The notes beneath the pieces were generated by a model that searched no databases, was not told the origin of the DNA, and worked only from the letters and a program-made list of their open reading frames with translations. From assembly GCF_045679555.1 (NCBI RefSeq), contig NC_092089.1, positions 2,942,152-3,006,151 on the forward strand: a DNA stretch of 64,000 nt, in the 5' to 3' direction. This document shows positions 14,801 to 29,800 of this stretch, piece after piece. A program made the position numbers and the translations under genes. Source of the DNA: Salvelinus alpinus (taxonomy: Eukaryota > Chordata > Actinopteri > Salmoniformes > Salmonidae). Positions within the stretch are counted from its first letter, which is position 1. The number at the start of each line of letters is the position of its first letter.

Positions 14801-17800
14801 TGCCCGGAGTACCTTGGTTACACTACCACCAACTACATGTTGCTCTGCCTGGAGTACCTTGGTTACACTATCACCAACTACATGTAGCTCTGCCTGGAGT
14901 ACATTGGTTACACTACCACCAACTACATGTAGCTCTGCCTGGAGTACCTTGGTTACATGACCACCAACTACATGTAGCTCTGCCTGGAGTACCTTGGTTA
15001 CACTACCACCAACTACATGTAGCTCTGCCTGGAGTACCTTGGTTACACTACCACCAACTACATGTTGCTCTGCCTGGAGTACCTTGGTTACACTACCACC
15101 AACTACATGTTGCTCTGCCTGGAGTACCTTGGTTACACTACCACCAACTACATGTTGCTCTGCCCGGTGTACCTTGGTTACACTACCACTAACTACATGT
15201 TGCTCTGCCCGGTGTACCTTGGTTACACTACCAACTACATGTTGCTCTGCCCGGGGTACCTTGGTTACACTACCAACTACATGTTGCTCTGCCCGGTGTA
15301 CCTTGGTTACACTACCACTAACTACATGTTGCTCTGCCCGGTGTACCTTGGTTACACTACCAACTACATGTTGCTCTGCCCGGTGTACCTTGGTTACACC
15401 ACCAACTACATGTTGCTCTGCCTGGAGTACCTTGGTTACACTACCAACTACATGTTGCTCTGCCTGGAGTACCTTGGTTACACTACCACCAACTACATGT
15501 TGCTCTGCCCGGTGTACCTTGGTTACACTATCACCAACTACATGTTGCTCTGCCCGGTGTACCTTGGTTACACTACCACTAACTACATGTTGCTCTGCCC
15601 GGTGTACCTTGGTTACACTACCAACTACATGTTTCTCTGCCCGGTGTAACTTGGTTACACTACCACCAGCTACATGTTGCTCTGCCCGGAGTACCTTGGT
15701 TACACTACCACCAACTACATGTTGCTCTGCCTGGAGTACCTTGGTTACACTACCACCAACTACATGTTGCTCTGCCTGGAGTACCTTGGTTACACTACCA
15801 ACTACATGTTGCTCTGCCTGGAGTACCTTGGTTACACTACCAACTACATGTTGCTCTGCCTGGAGTACCTTGGTTACACTACCACCAACTACATGTTGCT
15901 CTGCCCGGTGTACCTTGGTTACACTATCACCAACTACATGTTGCTCTGCCCGGTGTACCTTGGTTACACTACCACTAACTACATGTTGCTCTGCCCGGTG
16001 TACCTTGGTTACACTACCAACTACATGTTTCTCTGCCCGGTGTAACTTGGTTACACTACCACCAGCTACATGTTGCTCTGCCCGGAGTACCTTGGTTACA
16101 CTACCACCAACTACATGTTGCTCTGCCTGGAGTACCTTGGTTACGTTACCACCAACTACATGTTGCTCTGCCCGGTGTACCTTGGTTACACTACCACTAA
16201 CTACATGTTGCTCTGCCCGGTGTACCTTGGTTACACTACCAACTACATGTTGCTCTGCCTGGAGTACCTTGGTTACACTACCACCAACTACATGTTGCTC
16301 TGCCTGGAGTACCTTGGTTACACTACCACTAACTACATGTTGCTCTGCCCGGTGTACCTTGGTTACACTACCACCAACTACATGTAGCTCTGCCTGGAGT
16401 ACCTTGGTTACACTACCACCAACTACATGTTGCTCTGCCTGGAGTACCTTGGTTACACTATCACCAACTACATGTAGCTCTGCCTGGAGTACCTTGGTTA
16501 CACTACCACCAACTACATGTTGCTCTGCCTGGAGTACATTGGTTACACTACCACCAACTACATGTTGCTCTGCCTGGAGTACCTTGGTTACATTACCACT
16601 AACTACATGTTGCTCTGCCCGGTGTACCTTGGTTACACTACCAACTACATGTTGCTCTGCCTGGAGTACCTTGGTTACACTACCACCAACTACATGTTGC
16701 TCTGCCCGGTGTACCTTGGTTACACTACCACCAACTACATGTTGCTCTGCCTGGAGTACCTTGGTTACACTACCACCAACTACATGTAGCTCTGCCTGGA
16801 GTACCTTGGTTACACTATCACCAACTACATGTTGCTCTGCCCGGTGTACCTTGGTTACACTATCACCAACTACATGTTGCTCTGCCCGGTGTACCTTGGT
16901 TACACTACCACTAACTACATGTTGCTCTGCCCGGTGTACCTTGGTTACACTACCAGCTACATGTTTCTCTGCCCGGTGTACCTTGGTTACACTACCACCA
17001 GCTACATGTTGCTCTGCCCGGAGTACCTTGGTTACACTACCACCAACTACATGTTGCTCTGCCTGGAGTACCTTGGTTACACTATCACCAACTACATGTA
17101 GCTCTGCCTGGAGTACATTGGTTACACTACCACCAACTACATGTAGCTCTGCCTGGAGTACCTTGGTTACATGACCACCAACTACATGTAGCTCTGCCTG
17201 GAGTACCTTGGTTACACTACCACCAACTACATGTAGCTCTGCCTGGAGTACCTTGGTTACACTACCACCAACTACATGTTGCTCTGCCTGGAGTACCTTG
17301 GTTACACTACCACCAACTACATGTTGCTCTGCCTGGAGTACCTTGGTTACACTACCACTAACTACATGTTGCTCTGCCCGGTGTACCTTGGTTACACTAC
17401 CACCAACTACATGTAGCTCTGCCTGGAGTACCTTGGTTACACTACCACCAACTACATGTTGCTCTGCCTGGAGTACCTTGGTTACACTATCACCAACTAC
17501 ATGTAGCTCTGCCTGGAGTACCTTGGTTACACTACCACCAACTACATGTTGCTCTGCCTGGAGTACATTGGTTACACTACCACCAACTACATGTTGCTCT
17601 GCCTGGAGTACCTTGGTTACACTATCACCAACTACATGTAGCTCTGCCTGGAGTACATTGGTTACACTACCACCAACTACATGTAGCTCTGCCTGGAGTA
17701 CCTTGGTTACATGACCACCAACTACATGTAGCTCTGCCTGGAGTACCTTGGTTACACTACCACCAACTACATGTAGCTCTGCCTGGAGTACCTTGGTTAC

Positions 17801-20800
17801 ACTACCACCAACTACATGTTGCTCTGCCTGGAGTACCTTGGTTACACTACCACCAACTACATGTTGCTCTGCCTGGAGTACCTTGGTTACACTACCACTA
17901 ACTACATGTTGCTCTGCCCGGTGTACCTTGGTTACACTACCACCAACTACATGTAGCTCTGCCTGGAGTACCTTGGTTACACTACCACCAACTACATGTT
18001 GCTCTGCCTGGAGTACCTTGGTTACACTATCACCAACTACATGTAGCTCTGCCTGGAGTACCTTGGTTACACTACCACCAACTACATGTTGCTCTGCCTG
18101 GAGTACATTGGTTACACTACCACCAACTACATGTTGCTCTGCCTGGAGTACCTTGGTTACATTACCACTAACTACATGTTGCTCTGCCCGGTGTACCTTG
18201 GTTACACTACCAACTACATGTTGCTCTGCCTGGAGTACCTTGGTTACACTACCACCAACTACATGTTGCTCTGCCCGGTGTACCTTGGTTACACTACCAC
18301 CAACTACATGTTGCTCTGCCTGGAGTACCTTGGTTACACTACCACCAACTACATGTAGCTCTGCCTGGAGTACCTTGGTTACACTATCACCAACTACATG
18401 TTGCTCTGCCCGGTGTACCTTGGTTACACTATCACCAACTACATGTTGCTCTGCCCGGTGTACCTTGGTTACACTACCACTAACTACATGTTGCTCTGCC
18501 CGGTGTACCTTGGTTACACTACCAGCTACATGTTTCTCTGCCCGGTGTACCTTGGTTACACTACCACCAGCTACATGTTGCTCTGCCCGGAGTACCTTGG
18601 TTACACTACCACCAACTACATGTTGCTCTGCCTGGAGTACCTTGGTTACACTATCACCAACTACATGTAGCTCTGCCTGGAGTACATTGGTTACACTACC
18701 ACCAACTACATGTAGCTCTGCCTGGAGTACCTTGGTTACATGACCACCAACTACATGTAGCTCTGCCTGGAGTACCTTGGTTACACTACCACCAACTACA
18801 TGTAGCTCTGCCTGGAGTACCTTGGTTACACTACCACCAACTACATGTTGCTCTGCCTGGAGTACCTTGGTTACACTACCACCAACTACATGTTGCTCTG
18901 CCTGGAGTACCTTGGTTACACTACCACTAACTACATGTTGCTCTGCCCGGTGTACCTTGGTTACACTACCACCAACTACATGTTGCTCTGCCTGGAGTAC
19001 CTTGGTTACACTACCACCAACTACATGTTGCTCTGCCTGGAGTACCTTGGTTACACTATCACCAACTACATGTAGCTCTGCCTGGAGTACCTTGGTTACA
19101 CTACCACCAACTACATGTTGCTCTGCCTGGAGTACCTTGGTTACACTACCACCAACTACATGTTGCTCTGCCCGGTGTACCTTGGTTACACTACCACTAA
19201 CTACATGTTGCTCTGCCCGGTGTACCTTGGTTACACTACCAACTACATGTTGCTCTGCCCGGTGTACCTTGGTTACACTACCAACTACATGTTGCTCTGC
19301 CCGGTGTACCTTGGTTACACTACCACTAACTACATGTTGCTCTGCCCGGTGTACCTTGGTTACACTACCAACTACATGTTGCTCTGCCCGGTGTACCTTG
19401 GTTACACCACCAACTACATGTTGCTCTGCCTGGAGTACCTTGGTTACACTACCAACTACATGTTGCTCTGCCTGGAGTACCTTGGTTACACTACCACCAA
19501 CTACATGTTGCTCTGCCCGGTGTACCTTGGTTACACTATCACCAACTACATGTTGCTCTGCCCGGTGTACCTTGGTTACACTACCACTAACTACATGTTG
19601 CTCTGCCCGGTGTACCTTGGTTACACTACCACCAGCTACATGTTGCTCTGCCCGGAGTACCTTGGTTACACTACCACCAACTACATGTTGCTCTGCCTGG
19701 AGTACCTTGGTTACACTACCACCAACTACATGTTGCTCTGCCTGGAGTACCTTGGTTACACTACCAACTACATGTTGCTCTGCCTGGAGTACCTTGGTTA
19801 CACTACCAACTACATGTTGCTCTGCCTGGAGTACCTTGGTTACACTACCACCAACTACATGTTGCTCTGCCCGGTGTACCTTGGTTACACTATCACCAAC
19901 TACATGTTGCTCTGCCCGGTGTACCTTGGTTACACTACCACTAACTACATGTTGCTCTGCCCGGGGTACCTTGGTTACACTACCAACTACATGTTTCTCT
20001 GCCCGGTGTAACTTGGTTACACTACCACCAGCTACATGTTGCTCTGCCCGGAGTACCTTGGTTACACTACCACCAACTACATGTTGCTCTGCCTGGAGTA
20101 CCTTGGTTACGTTACCACCAACTACATGTTGCTCTGCCCGGTGTACCTTGGTTACACTACCACTAACTACATGTTGCTCTGCCCGGTGTACCTTGGTTAC
20201 ACTACCAACTACATGTTGCTCTGCCTGGAGTACCTTGGTTACACTACCACCAACTACATGTTGCTCTGCCTGGAGTACCTTGGTTACACTACTACCAACT
20301 ACATGTAGCTCTGCCTGGAGTACCTTGGTTACACTATCACCAACTACATGTAGCTCTGCCTGGAGTACCTTGGTTACACTACCACCAACTACATGTAGCT
20401 CTGCCTGGAGTACCTTGGTTACACTACCACCAACTACATGTTGCTCTGCCTGGAGTACCTTGGTTACACTACCACCAACTACATGTTGCTCTGCCTGGAG
20501 TACCTTGGTTACACTATCACCAACTACATGTAGCTCTGCCTGGAGTACCTTGGTTACACTACCACCAACTACATGTTGCTCTGCCTGGAGTACCTTGGTT
20601 ACACTACCACCAACTACATGTTGCTCTGCCTGGAGTACCTTGGTTACACTACCACTAACTACATGTTGCTCTGCCCGGTGTACCTTGGTTACACTACCAA
20701 CTACATGTTGCTCTGCCTGGAGTACCTTGGTTACACTACCACCAACTACATGTTGCTCTGCCTGGAGTCCCTTGGTTACACTACCACCAACTACATGTTG

Positions 20801-23800
20801 CTCTGCCTGGAGTACCTTGGTTACACTACCACTAACTACATGTTGCTCTGCCTGGTGTACCTTGGTTACACTACCAACTACATGTTGCTCTGCCTGGAGT
20901 ACCTTGGTTACACTACCACCAACTACATGTTGCTCTGCCTGGAGTACCTTGGTTACACTACCACCAACTACATGTTGCTCTGCCTGGAGTACCTTGGTTA
21001 CACTATCACCAACTACATGTAGCTCTGCCTGGAGTACCTTGGTTACACTACCACCAACTACATGTTGCTCTGCCTGGAGTACCTTGGTTACACTACCACC
21101 AACTACATGTAGCTCTGCCTGGAGTACCTTGGTTACACTACCACCAACTACATGTTGCTCTGCCTGGAGTACCTTGGTTACACTATCACCAACTACATGT
21201 AGCTCTGCCTGGAGTACCTTGGTTACACTACCACCAACTACATGTTGCTCTGCCTGGAGTACCTTGGTTACACTACCACCAACTACATGTAGCTCTGCCT
21301 GGAGTACCTTGGTTACATTACCACCAACTACATGTAGCTCTGCCTGGAGTACCTTGGTTACACTACCACCAACTACATGTTGCTCTGCCTGGAGTACCTT
21401 GGTTACACTACCAACTACATGTTGCTCTGCCTGGAGTACCTTGGTTACACTACCAACTACATGTAGCTCTGCCTGGAGTACCTTGGTTACACTACCAACT
21501 ACATGTAGCTCTGCCTGGAGTACCTTGGTTACACTACCACCAACTACATGTTGCTCTGCCTGGAGTACCTTGGTTGCACTATCACCAACTACATGTTGCT
21601 CTGCCCGGTGTACCTTGGTTACACTACCACCAACTACATGTTGCTCTGCCCGGAGTACCTTGGTTACACTATCACCAACTACATGTTGCTCTGCTTGGAG
21701 TACCTTGGTTACACTACCACCAACTACATGTTGCTCTGCTTGGAGTACCTTGGTTACACTACCACCAACTAATGTTGCTCTGCCCGGTGTACCTTGGTTA
21801 CACTACCACCAACTACATGTTGCTCTGCCCGGAGTACCTTGGTTACACTATCACCAACTACATGTTGCTCTGCTTGGAGTACCTTGGTTACACTACCACC
21901 AACTACATGTTGCTCTGCCCGGTGTACCTTGGTTACACTACCACCAACTACATGTTGCTCTGCCTGGAGTACCTTGGTTACACTATCACCAACTACATGT
22001 TGCTCTGCTTGGAGTACCTTGGTTACACTATCACCAACTACATGTAGCTCTGCCTGGAGTACCTTGGTTACACTACCACCAACTACATGTAGCTCTGCCT
22101 GGAGTACCTTGGTTACATGACCACCAACTACATGTAGCTCTGCCTGGAGTACCTTGGTTACACTATCACCAACTACATGTAGCTCTGCCTGGAGTACCTT
22201 GGTTACACTACCACCAACTACATGTTGCTCTGCCTGAAGTACCTTGGTTACACTACCACCAACTACATGTTGCTCTGCCTGGAGTACCTTGGTTACACTA
22301 CCACCAACTACATGTTGCTCTGCCCGGTGTACCTTGGTTACACTACCACCAACTACATGTTGCTCTGCCTGGAGTACCTTGGTTACACTACCACCAACTA
22401 CATGTTGATCTGCCCGGTGTACCTTGGTTACACTACCACCAACTACATGTTGCTCTGCCTGGAGTACCTTGGTTACACTATCACCAACTACATGTAGCTC
22501 TGCCTGGAGTACCTTGGTTACACTACCACCAACTACATGTTGCTCTGCCCGGTGTACCTTGGTTACACTACCAACTACATGTTGCTCTGCCCGGTGTACC
22601 TTGGTTACACTACCAACTACATGTTGCTCTGCCCGGTGTACCTTGGTTACACTACCACTAACTACATGTTGCTCTGCCCGGTGTACCTTGGTTACACTAC
22701 CAACTACATGTTGCTCTGCCCGGTGTACCTTGGTTACACCACCAACTACATGTTGCTCTGCCTGGAGTACCTTGGTTACACTACCAACTACATGTTGCTC
22801 TGCCTGGAGTACCTTGGTTACACTACCACCAACTACATGTTGCTCTGCCCGGTGTACCTTGGTTACACTATCACCAACTACATGTTGCTCTGCCCGGTGT
22901 ACCTTGGTTACACTACCACTAACTACATGTTGCTCTGCCCGGTGTACCTTGGTTACACTACCAACTACATGTTTCTCTGCCCGGTGTAACTTGGTTACAC
23001 TACCACCAGCTACATGTTGCTCTGCCCGGAGTACCTTGGTTACACTACCACCAACTACATGTTGCTCTGCCTGGAGTACCTTGGTTACACTACCACCAAC
23101 TACATGTTGCTCTGCCTGGAGTACCTTGGTTACACTACCAACTACATGTTGCTCTGCCTGGAGTACCTTGGTTACACTACCAACTACATGTTGCTCTGCC
23201 TGGAGTACCTTGGTTACACTACCACCAACTACATGTTGCTTTGCCCGGTGTACCTTGGTTACACTATCACCAACTACATGTTGCTCTGCCCGGTGTACCT
23301 TGGTTACACTACCACTAACTACATGTTGCTCTGCCCGGTGTACCTTGGTTACACTACCAACTACATGTTTCTCTGCCCGGTGTAACTTGGTTACACTACC
23401 ACCAGCTACATGTTGCTCTGCCCGGAGTACCTTGGTTACACTACCACCAACTACATGTTGCTCTGCCTGGAGTACCTTGGTTACGTTACCACCAACTACA
23501 TGTTGCTCTGCCCGGTGTACCTTGGTTACACTACCACTAACTACATGTTGCTCTGCCCGGTGTACCTTGGTTACACTACCAACTACATGTTGCTCTGCCT
23601 GGAGTACCTTGGTTACACTACCACCAACTACATGTTGCTCTGCCTGGAGTACCTTGGTTACACTACTACCAACTACATGTAGCTCTGCCTGGAGTACCTT
23701 GGTTACACTATCACCAACTACATGTAGCTCTGCCTGGAGTACCTTGGTTACACTACCACCAACTACATGTAGCTCTGCCTGGAGTACCTTGGTTACATTA

Positions 23801-26800
23801 CCACCAACTACATGTAGCTCTGCCTGGAGTACCTTGGTTACACTACCACCAACTACATGTTGCTCTGCCTGGAGTACCTTGGTTACACTACCACCAACTA
23901 CATGTTGCTCTGCCTGGAGTACCTTGGTTACACTATCACCAACTACATGTAGCTCTGCCTGGAGTACCTTGGTTACACTACCACCAACTACATGTTGCTC
24001 TGCCTGGAGTACCTTGGTTACACTACCACCAACTACATGTTGCTCTGCCTGGAGTACCTTGGTTACACTACCACTAACTACATGTTGCTCTGCCCGGTGT
24101 ACCTTGGTTACACTACCAACTACATGTTGCTCTGCCTGGAGTACCTTGGTTACACTACCACCAACTACATGTTGCTCTGCCTGGAGTCCCTTGGTTACAC
24201 TACCACCAACTACATGTTGCTCTGCCTGGAGTACCTTGGTTACACTACCACTAACTACATGTTGCTCTGCCTGGTGTACCTTGGTTACACTACCAACTAC
24301 ATGTTGCTCTGCCTGGAGTACCTTGGTTACACTACCACCAACTACATGTTGCTCTGCCTGGAGTACCTTGGTTACACTACCACCAACTACATGTTGCTCT
24401 GCCTGGAGTACCTTGGTTACACTATCACCAACTACATGTAGCTCTGCCTGGAGTACCTTGGTTACACTACCACCAACTACATGTTGCTCTGCCTGGAGTA
24501 CCTTGGTTACACTACCACCAACTACATGTAGCTCTGCCTGGAGTACCTTGGTTACACTACCACCAACTACATGTTGCTCTGCCTGGAGTACCTTGGTTAC
24601 ACTATCACCAACTACATGTAGCTCTGCCTGGAGTACCTTGGTTACACTACCACCAACTACATGTTGCTCTGCCTGGAGTACCTTGGTTACACTACCACCA
24701 ACTACATGTAGCTCTGCCTGGAGTACCTTGGTTACATTACCACCAACTACATGTAGCTCTGCCTGGAGTACCTTGGTTACACTACCACCAACTACATGTT
24801 GCTCTGCCTGGAGTACCTTGGTTACACCACCAACTACATGTTGCTCTGCCTGGAGTACCTTGGTTACACTACCAACTACATGTTGCTCTGCCTGGAGTAC
24901 CTTGGTTACACTACCACCAACTACATGTTGCTCTGCCCGGTGTACCTTGGTTACACTATCACCAACTACATGTTGCTCTGCCCGGTGTACCTTGGTTACA
25001 CTACCACTAACTACATGTTGCTCTGCCCGGTGTACCTTGGTTACACTACCAACTACATGTTTCTCTGCCCGGTGTAACTTGGTTACACTACCACCAGCTA
25101 CATGTTGCTCTGCCCGGAGTACCTTGGTTACACTACCACCAACTACATGTTGCTCTGCCTGGAGTACCTTGGTTACACTACCACCAACTACATGTTGCTC
25201 TGCCTGGAGTACCTTGGTTACACTACCAACTACATGTTGCTCTGCCTGGAGTACCTTGGTTACACTACCAACTACATGTTGCTCTGCCTGGAGTACCTTG
25301 GTTACACTACCACCAACTACATGTTGCTCTGCCCGGTGTACCTTGGTTACACTACCACCAACTACATGTTGCTCTGCCTGGAGTACCTTGGTTACACTAC
25401 CACCAACTACATGTTGATCTGCCCGGTGTACCTTGGTTACACTACCACCAACTACATGTTGCTCTGCCTGGAGTACCTTGGTTACACTATCACCAACTAC
25501 ATGTAGCTCTGCCTGGAGTACCTTGGTTACACTACCACCAACTACATGTTGCTCTGCCTGGAGTACCTTGGTTACACTACCACCAACTACATGTTGCTCT
25601 GCCCGGTGTACCTTGGTTACACTACCACTAACTACATGTTGCTCTGCCCGGTGTACCTTGGTTACACTACCAACTACATGTTGCTCTGCCCGGTGTACCT
25701 TGGTTACACTACCAACTACATGTTGCTCTGCCCGGTGTACCTTGGTTACACTACCACTAACTACATGTTGCTCTGCCCGGTGTACCTTGGTTACACTACC
25801 AACTACATGTTGCTCTGCCCGGTGTACCTTGGTTACACTACCAACTACATGTTGCTCTGCCCGGAGTACCTTGGTTACACTACCACCAACTACATGTTGC
25901 TCTGCCTGGAGTACCTTGGTTACACTACCACCAACTACATGTTGCTCTGCCTGGAGTACCTTGGTTACACTACCAACTACATGTTGCTCTGCCTGGAGTA
26001 CCTTGGTTACACTACCAACTACATGTTGCTCTGCCTGGAGTACCTTGGTTACACTACCACCAACTACATGTTGCTCTGCCCGGTGTACCTTGGTTACACT
26101 ATCACCAACTACATGTTGCTCTGCCCGGTGTACCTTGGTTACACTACCACTAACTACATGTTGCTCTGCCCGGTGTACCTTGGTTACACTACCAACTACA
26201 TGTTGCTCTGCCTGGAGTACCTTGGTTACACTACCACCAACTACATGTTGCTCTGCCTGGAGTACCTTGGTTACACTACTACCAACTACATGTAGCTCTG
26301 CCTGGAGTACCTTGGTTACACTATCACCAACTACATGTAGCTCTGCCTGGAGTACCTTGGTTACACTACCACCAACTACATGTAGCTCTGCCTGGAGTAC
26401 CTTGGTTACATTACCACCAACTACATGTAGCTCTGCCTGGAGTACCTTGGTTACACTACCACCAACTACATGTTGCTCTGCCTGGAGTACCTTGGTTACA
26501 CTACCACCAACTACATGTTGCTCTGCCTGGAGTACCTTGGTTACACTATCACCAACTACATGTAGCTCTGCCTGGAGTACCTTGGTTACACTACCACCAA
26601 CTACATGTTGCTCTGCCTGGAGTACCTTGGTTACACTACCACTAACTACATGTTGCTCTGCCCGGTGTACCTTGGTTACACTACCAACTACATGTTGCTC
26701 TGCCTGGAGTACCTTGGTTACACTACCACCAACTACATGTTGCTCTGCCTGGAGTCCCTTGGTTACACTACCACCAACTACATGTTGCTCTGCCTGGAGT

Positions 26801-29800
26801 ACCTTGGTTACACTACCACTAACTACATGTTGCTCTGCCTGGTGTACCTTGGTTACACTACCAACTACATGTTGCTCTGCCTGGAGTACCTTGGTTACAC
26901 TACCACCAACTACATGTTGCTCTGCCTGGAGTCCCTTGGTTACACTACCACCAACTACATGTTGCTCTGCCTGGAGTACCTTGGTTACACTACCACTAAC
27001 TACATGTTGCTCTGCCTGGTGTACCTTGGTTACACTACCAACTACATGTTGCTCTGCCTGGAGTACCTTGGTTACACTACCACCAACTACATGTTGCTCT
27101 GCCTGGAGTACCTTGGTTACACTACCACCAACTACATGTTGCTCTGCCTGGAGTACCTTGGTTACACTATCACCAACTACATGTTGCTCTGCCTGGAGTA
27201 CCTTGGTTACACTACCACCAACTACATGTAGCTCTGCCTGGAGTACCTTGGTTACACTACCACCAACTACATGTTGCTCTGCCTGGAGTACCTTGGTTAC
27301 ACTATCACCAACTACATGTAGCTCTGCCTGGAGTACCTTGGTTACACTACCACCAACTACATGTTGCTCTGCCTGGAGTACCTTGGTTACACTACCACCA
27401 ACTACATGTAGCTCTGCCTGGAGTACCTTGGTTACATTACCACCAACTACATGTAGCTCTGCCTGGAGTACCTTGGTTACACTACCACCAACTACATGTT
27501 GCTCTGCCTGGAGTACCTTGGTTACACCACCAACTACATGTTGCTCTGCCTGGAGTACCTTGGTTACACTACCAACTACATGTTGCTCTGCCTGGAGTAC
27601 CTTGGTTACACTACCACCAACTACATGTTGCTCTGCCCGGTGTACCTTGGTTACACTATCACCAACTACATGTTGCTCTGCCCGGTGTACCTTGGTTACA
27701 CTACCACTAACTACATGTTGCTCTGCCCGGTGTACCTTGGTTACACTACCAACTACATGTTTCTCTGCCCGGTGTAACTTGGTTACACTACCACCAGCTA
27801 CATGTTGCTCTGCCCGGAGTACCTTGGTTACACTACCACCAACTACATGTTGCTCTGCCTGGAGTACCTTGGTTACACTACCACCAACTACATGTTGCTC
27901 TGCCTGGAGTACCTTGGTTACACTACCAACTACATGTTGCTCTGCCTGGAGTACCTTGGTTACACTACCAACTACATGTTGCTCTGCCTGGAGTACCTTG
28001 GTTACACTACCACCAACTACATGTTGCTCTGCCCGGTGTACCTTGGTTACACTATCACCAACTACATGTTGCTCTGCCCGGTGTACCTTGGTTACACTAC
28101 CACTAACTACATGTTGCTCTGCCCGGTGTACCTTGGTTACACTACCAACTACATGTTTCTCTGCCCGGTGTAACTTGGTTACACTACCACCAGCTACATG
28201 TTGCTCTGCCCGGAGTACCTTGGTTACACTACCACCAACTACATGTTGCTCTGCCTGGAGTACCTTGGTTACGTTACCACCAACTACATGTTGCTCTGCC
28301 CGGTGTACCTTGGTTACACTACCACTAACTACATGTTGCTCTGCCCGGTGTACCTTGGTTACACTACCAACTACATGTTGCTCTGCCTGGAGTACCTTGG
28401 TTACACTACCACCAACTACATGTTGCTCTGCCTGGAGTACCTTGGTTACACTACTACCAACTACATGTAGCTCTGCCTGGAGTACCTTGGTTACACTATC
28501 ACCAACTACATGTAGCTCTGCCTGGAGTACCTTGGTTACACTACCACCAACTACATGTAGCTCTGCCTGGAGTACCTTGGTTACATTACCACCAACTACA
28601 TGTAGCTCTGCCTGGAGTACCTTGGTTACACTACCACCAACTACATGTTGCTCTGCCTGGAGTACCTTGGTTACACTACCACCAACTACATGTTGCTCTG
28701 CCTGGAGTACCTTGGTTACACTATCACCAACTACATGTAGCTCTGCCTGGAGTACCTTGGTTACACTACCACCAACTACATGTTGCTCTGCCTGGAGTAC
28801 CTTGGTTACACTACCACCAACTACATGTTGCTCTGCCTGGAGTACCTTGGTTACACTACCACTAACTACATGTTGCTCTGCCCGGTGTACCTTGGTTACA
28901 CTACCAACTACATGTTGCTCTGCCTGGAGTACCTTGGTTACACTACCACCAACTACATGTTGCTCTGCCTGGAGTCCCTTGGTTACACTACCACCAACTA
29001 CATGTTGCTCTGCCTGGAGTACCTTGGTTACACTACCACTAACTACATGTTGCTCTGCCTGGTGTACCTTGGTTACACTACCAACTACATGTTGCTCTGC
29101 CTGGAGTACCTTGGTTACACTACCACCAACTACATGTTGCTCTGCCTGGAGTACCTTGGTTACACTACCACCAACTACATGTTGCTCTGCCTGGAGTACC
29201 TTGGTTACACTATCACCAACTACATGTAGCTCTGCCTGGAGTACCTTGGTTACACTACCACCAACTACATGTTGCTCTGCCTGGAGTACCTTGGTTACAC
29301 TACCACCAACTACATGTAGCTCTGCCTGGAGTACCTTGGTTACACTACCACCAACTACATGTTGCTCTGCCTGGAGTACCTTGGTTACACTATCACCAAC
29401 TACATGTAGCTCTGCCTGGAGTACCTTGGTTACACTACCACCAACTACATGTTGCTCTGCCTGGAGTACCTTGGTTACACTACCACCAACTACATGTAGC
29501 TCTGCCTGGAGTACCTTGGTTACATTACCACCAACTACATGTAGCTCTGCCTGGAGTACCTTGGTTACACTACCACCAACTACATGTTGCTCTGCCTGGA
29601 GTACCTTGGTTACACTACCAACTACATGTTGCTCTGCCTGGAGTACCTTGGTTACACTACCAACTACATGTAGCTCTGCCTGGAGTACCTTGGTTACACT
29701 ACCAACTACATGTAGCTCTGCCTGGAGTACCTTGGTTACACTACCACCAACTACATGTTGCTCTGCCTGGAGTACCTTGGTTACACTACCACCAACTACA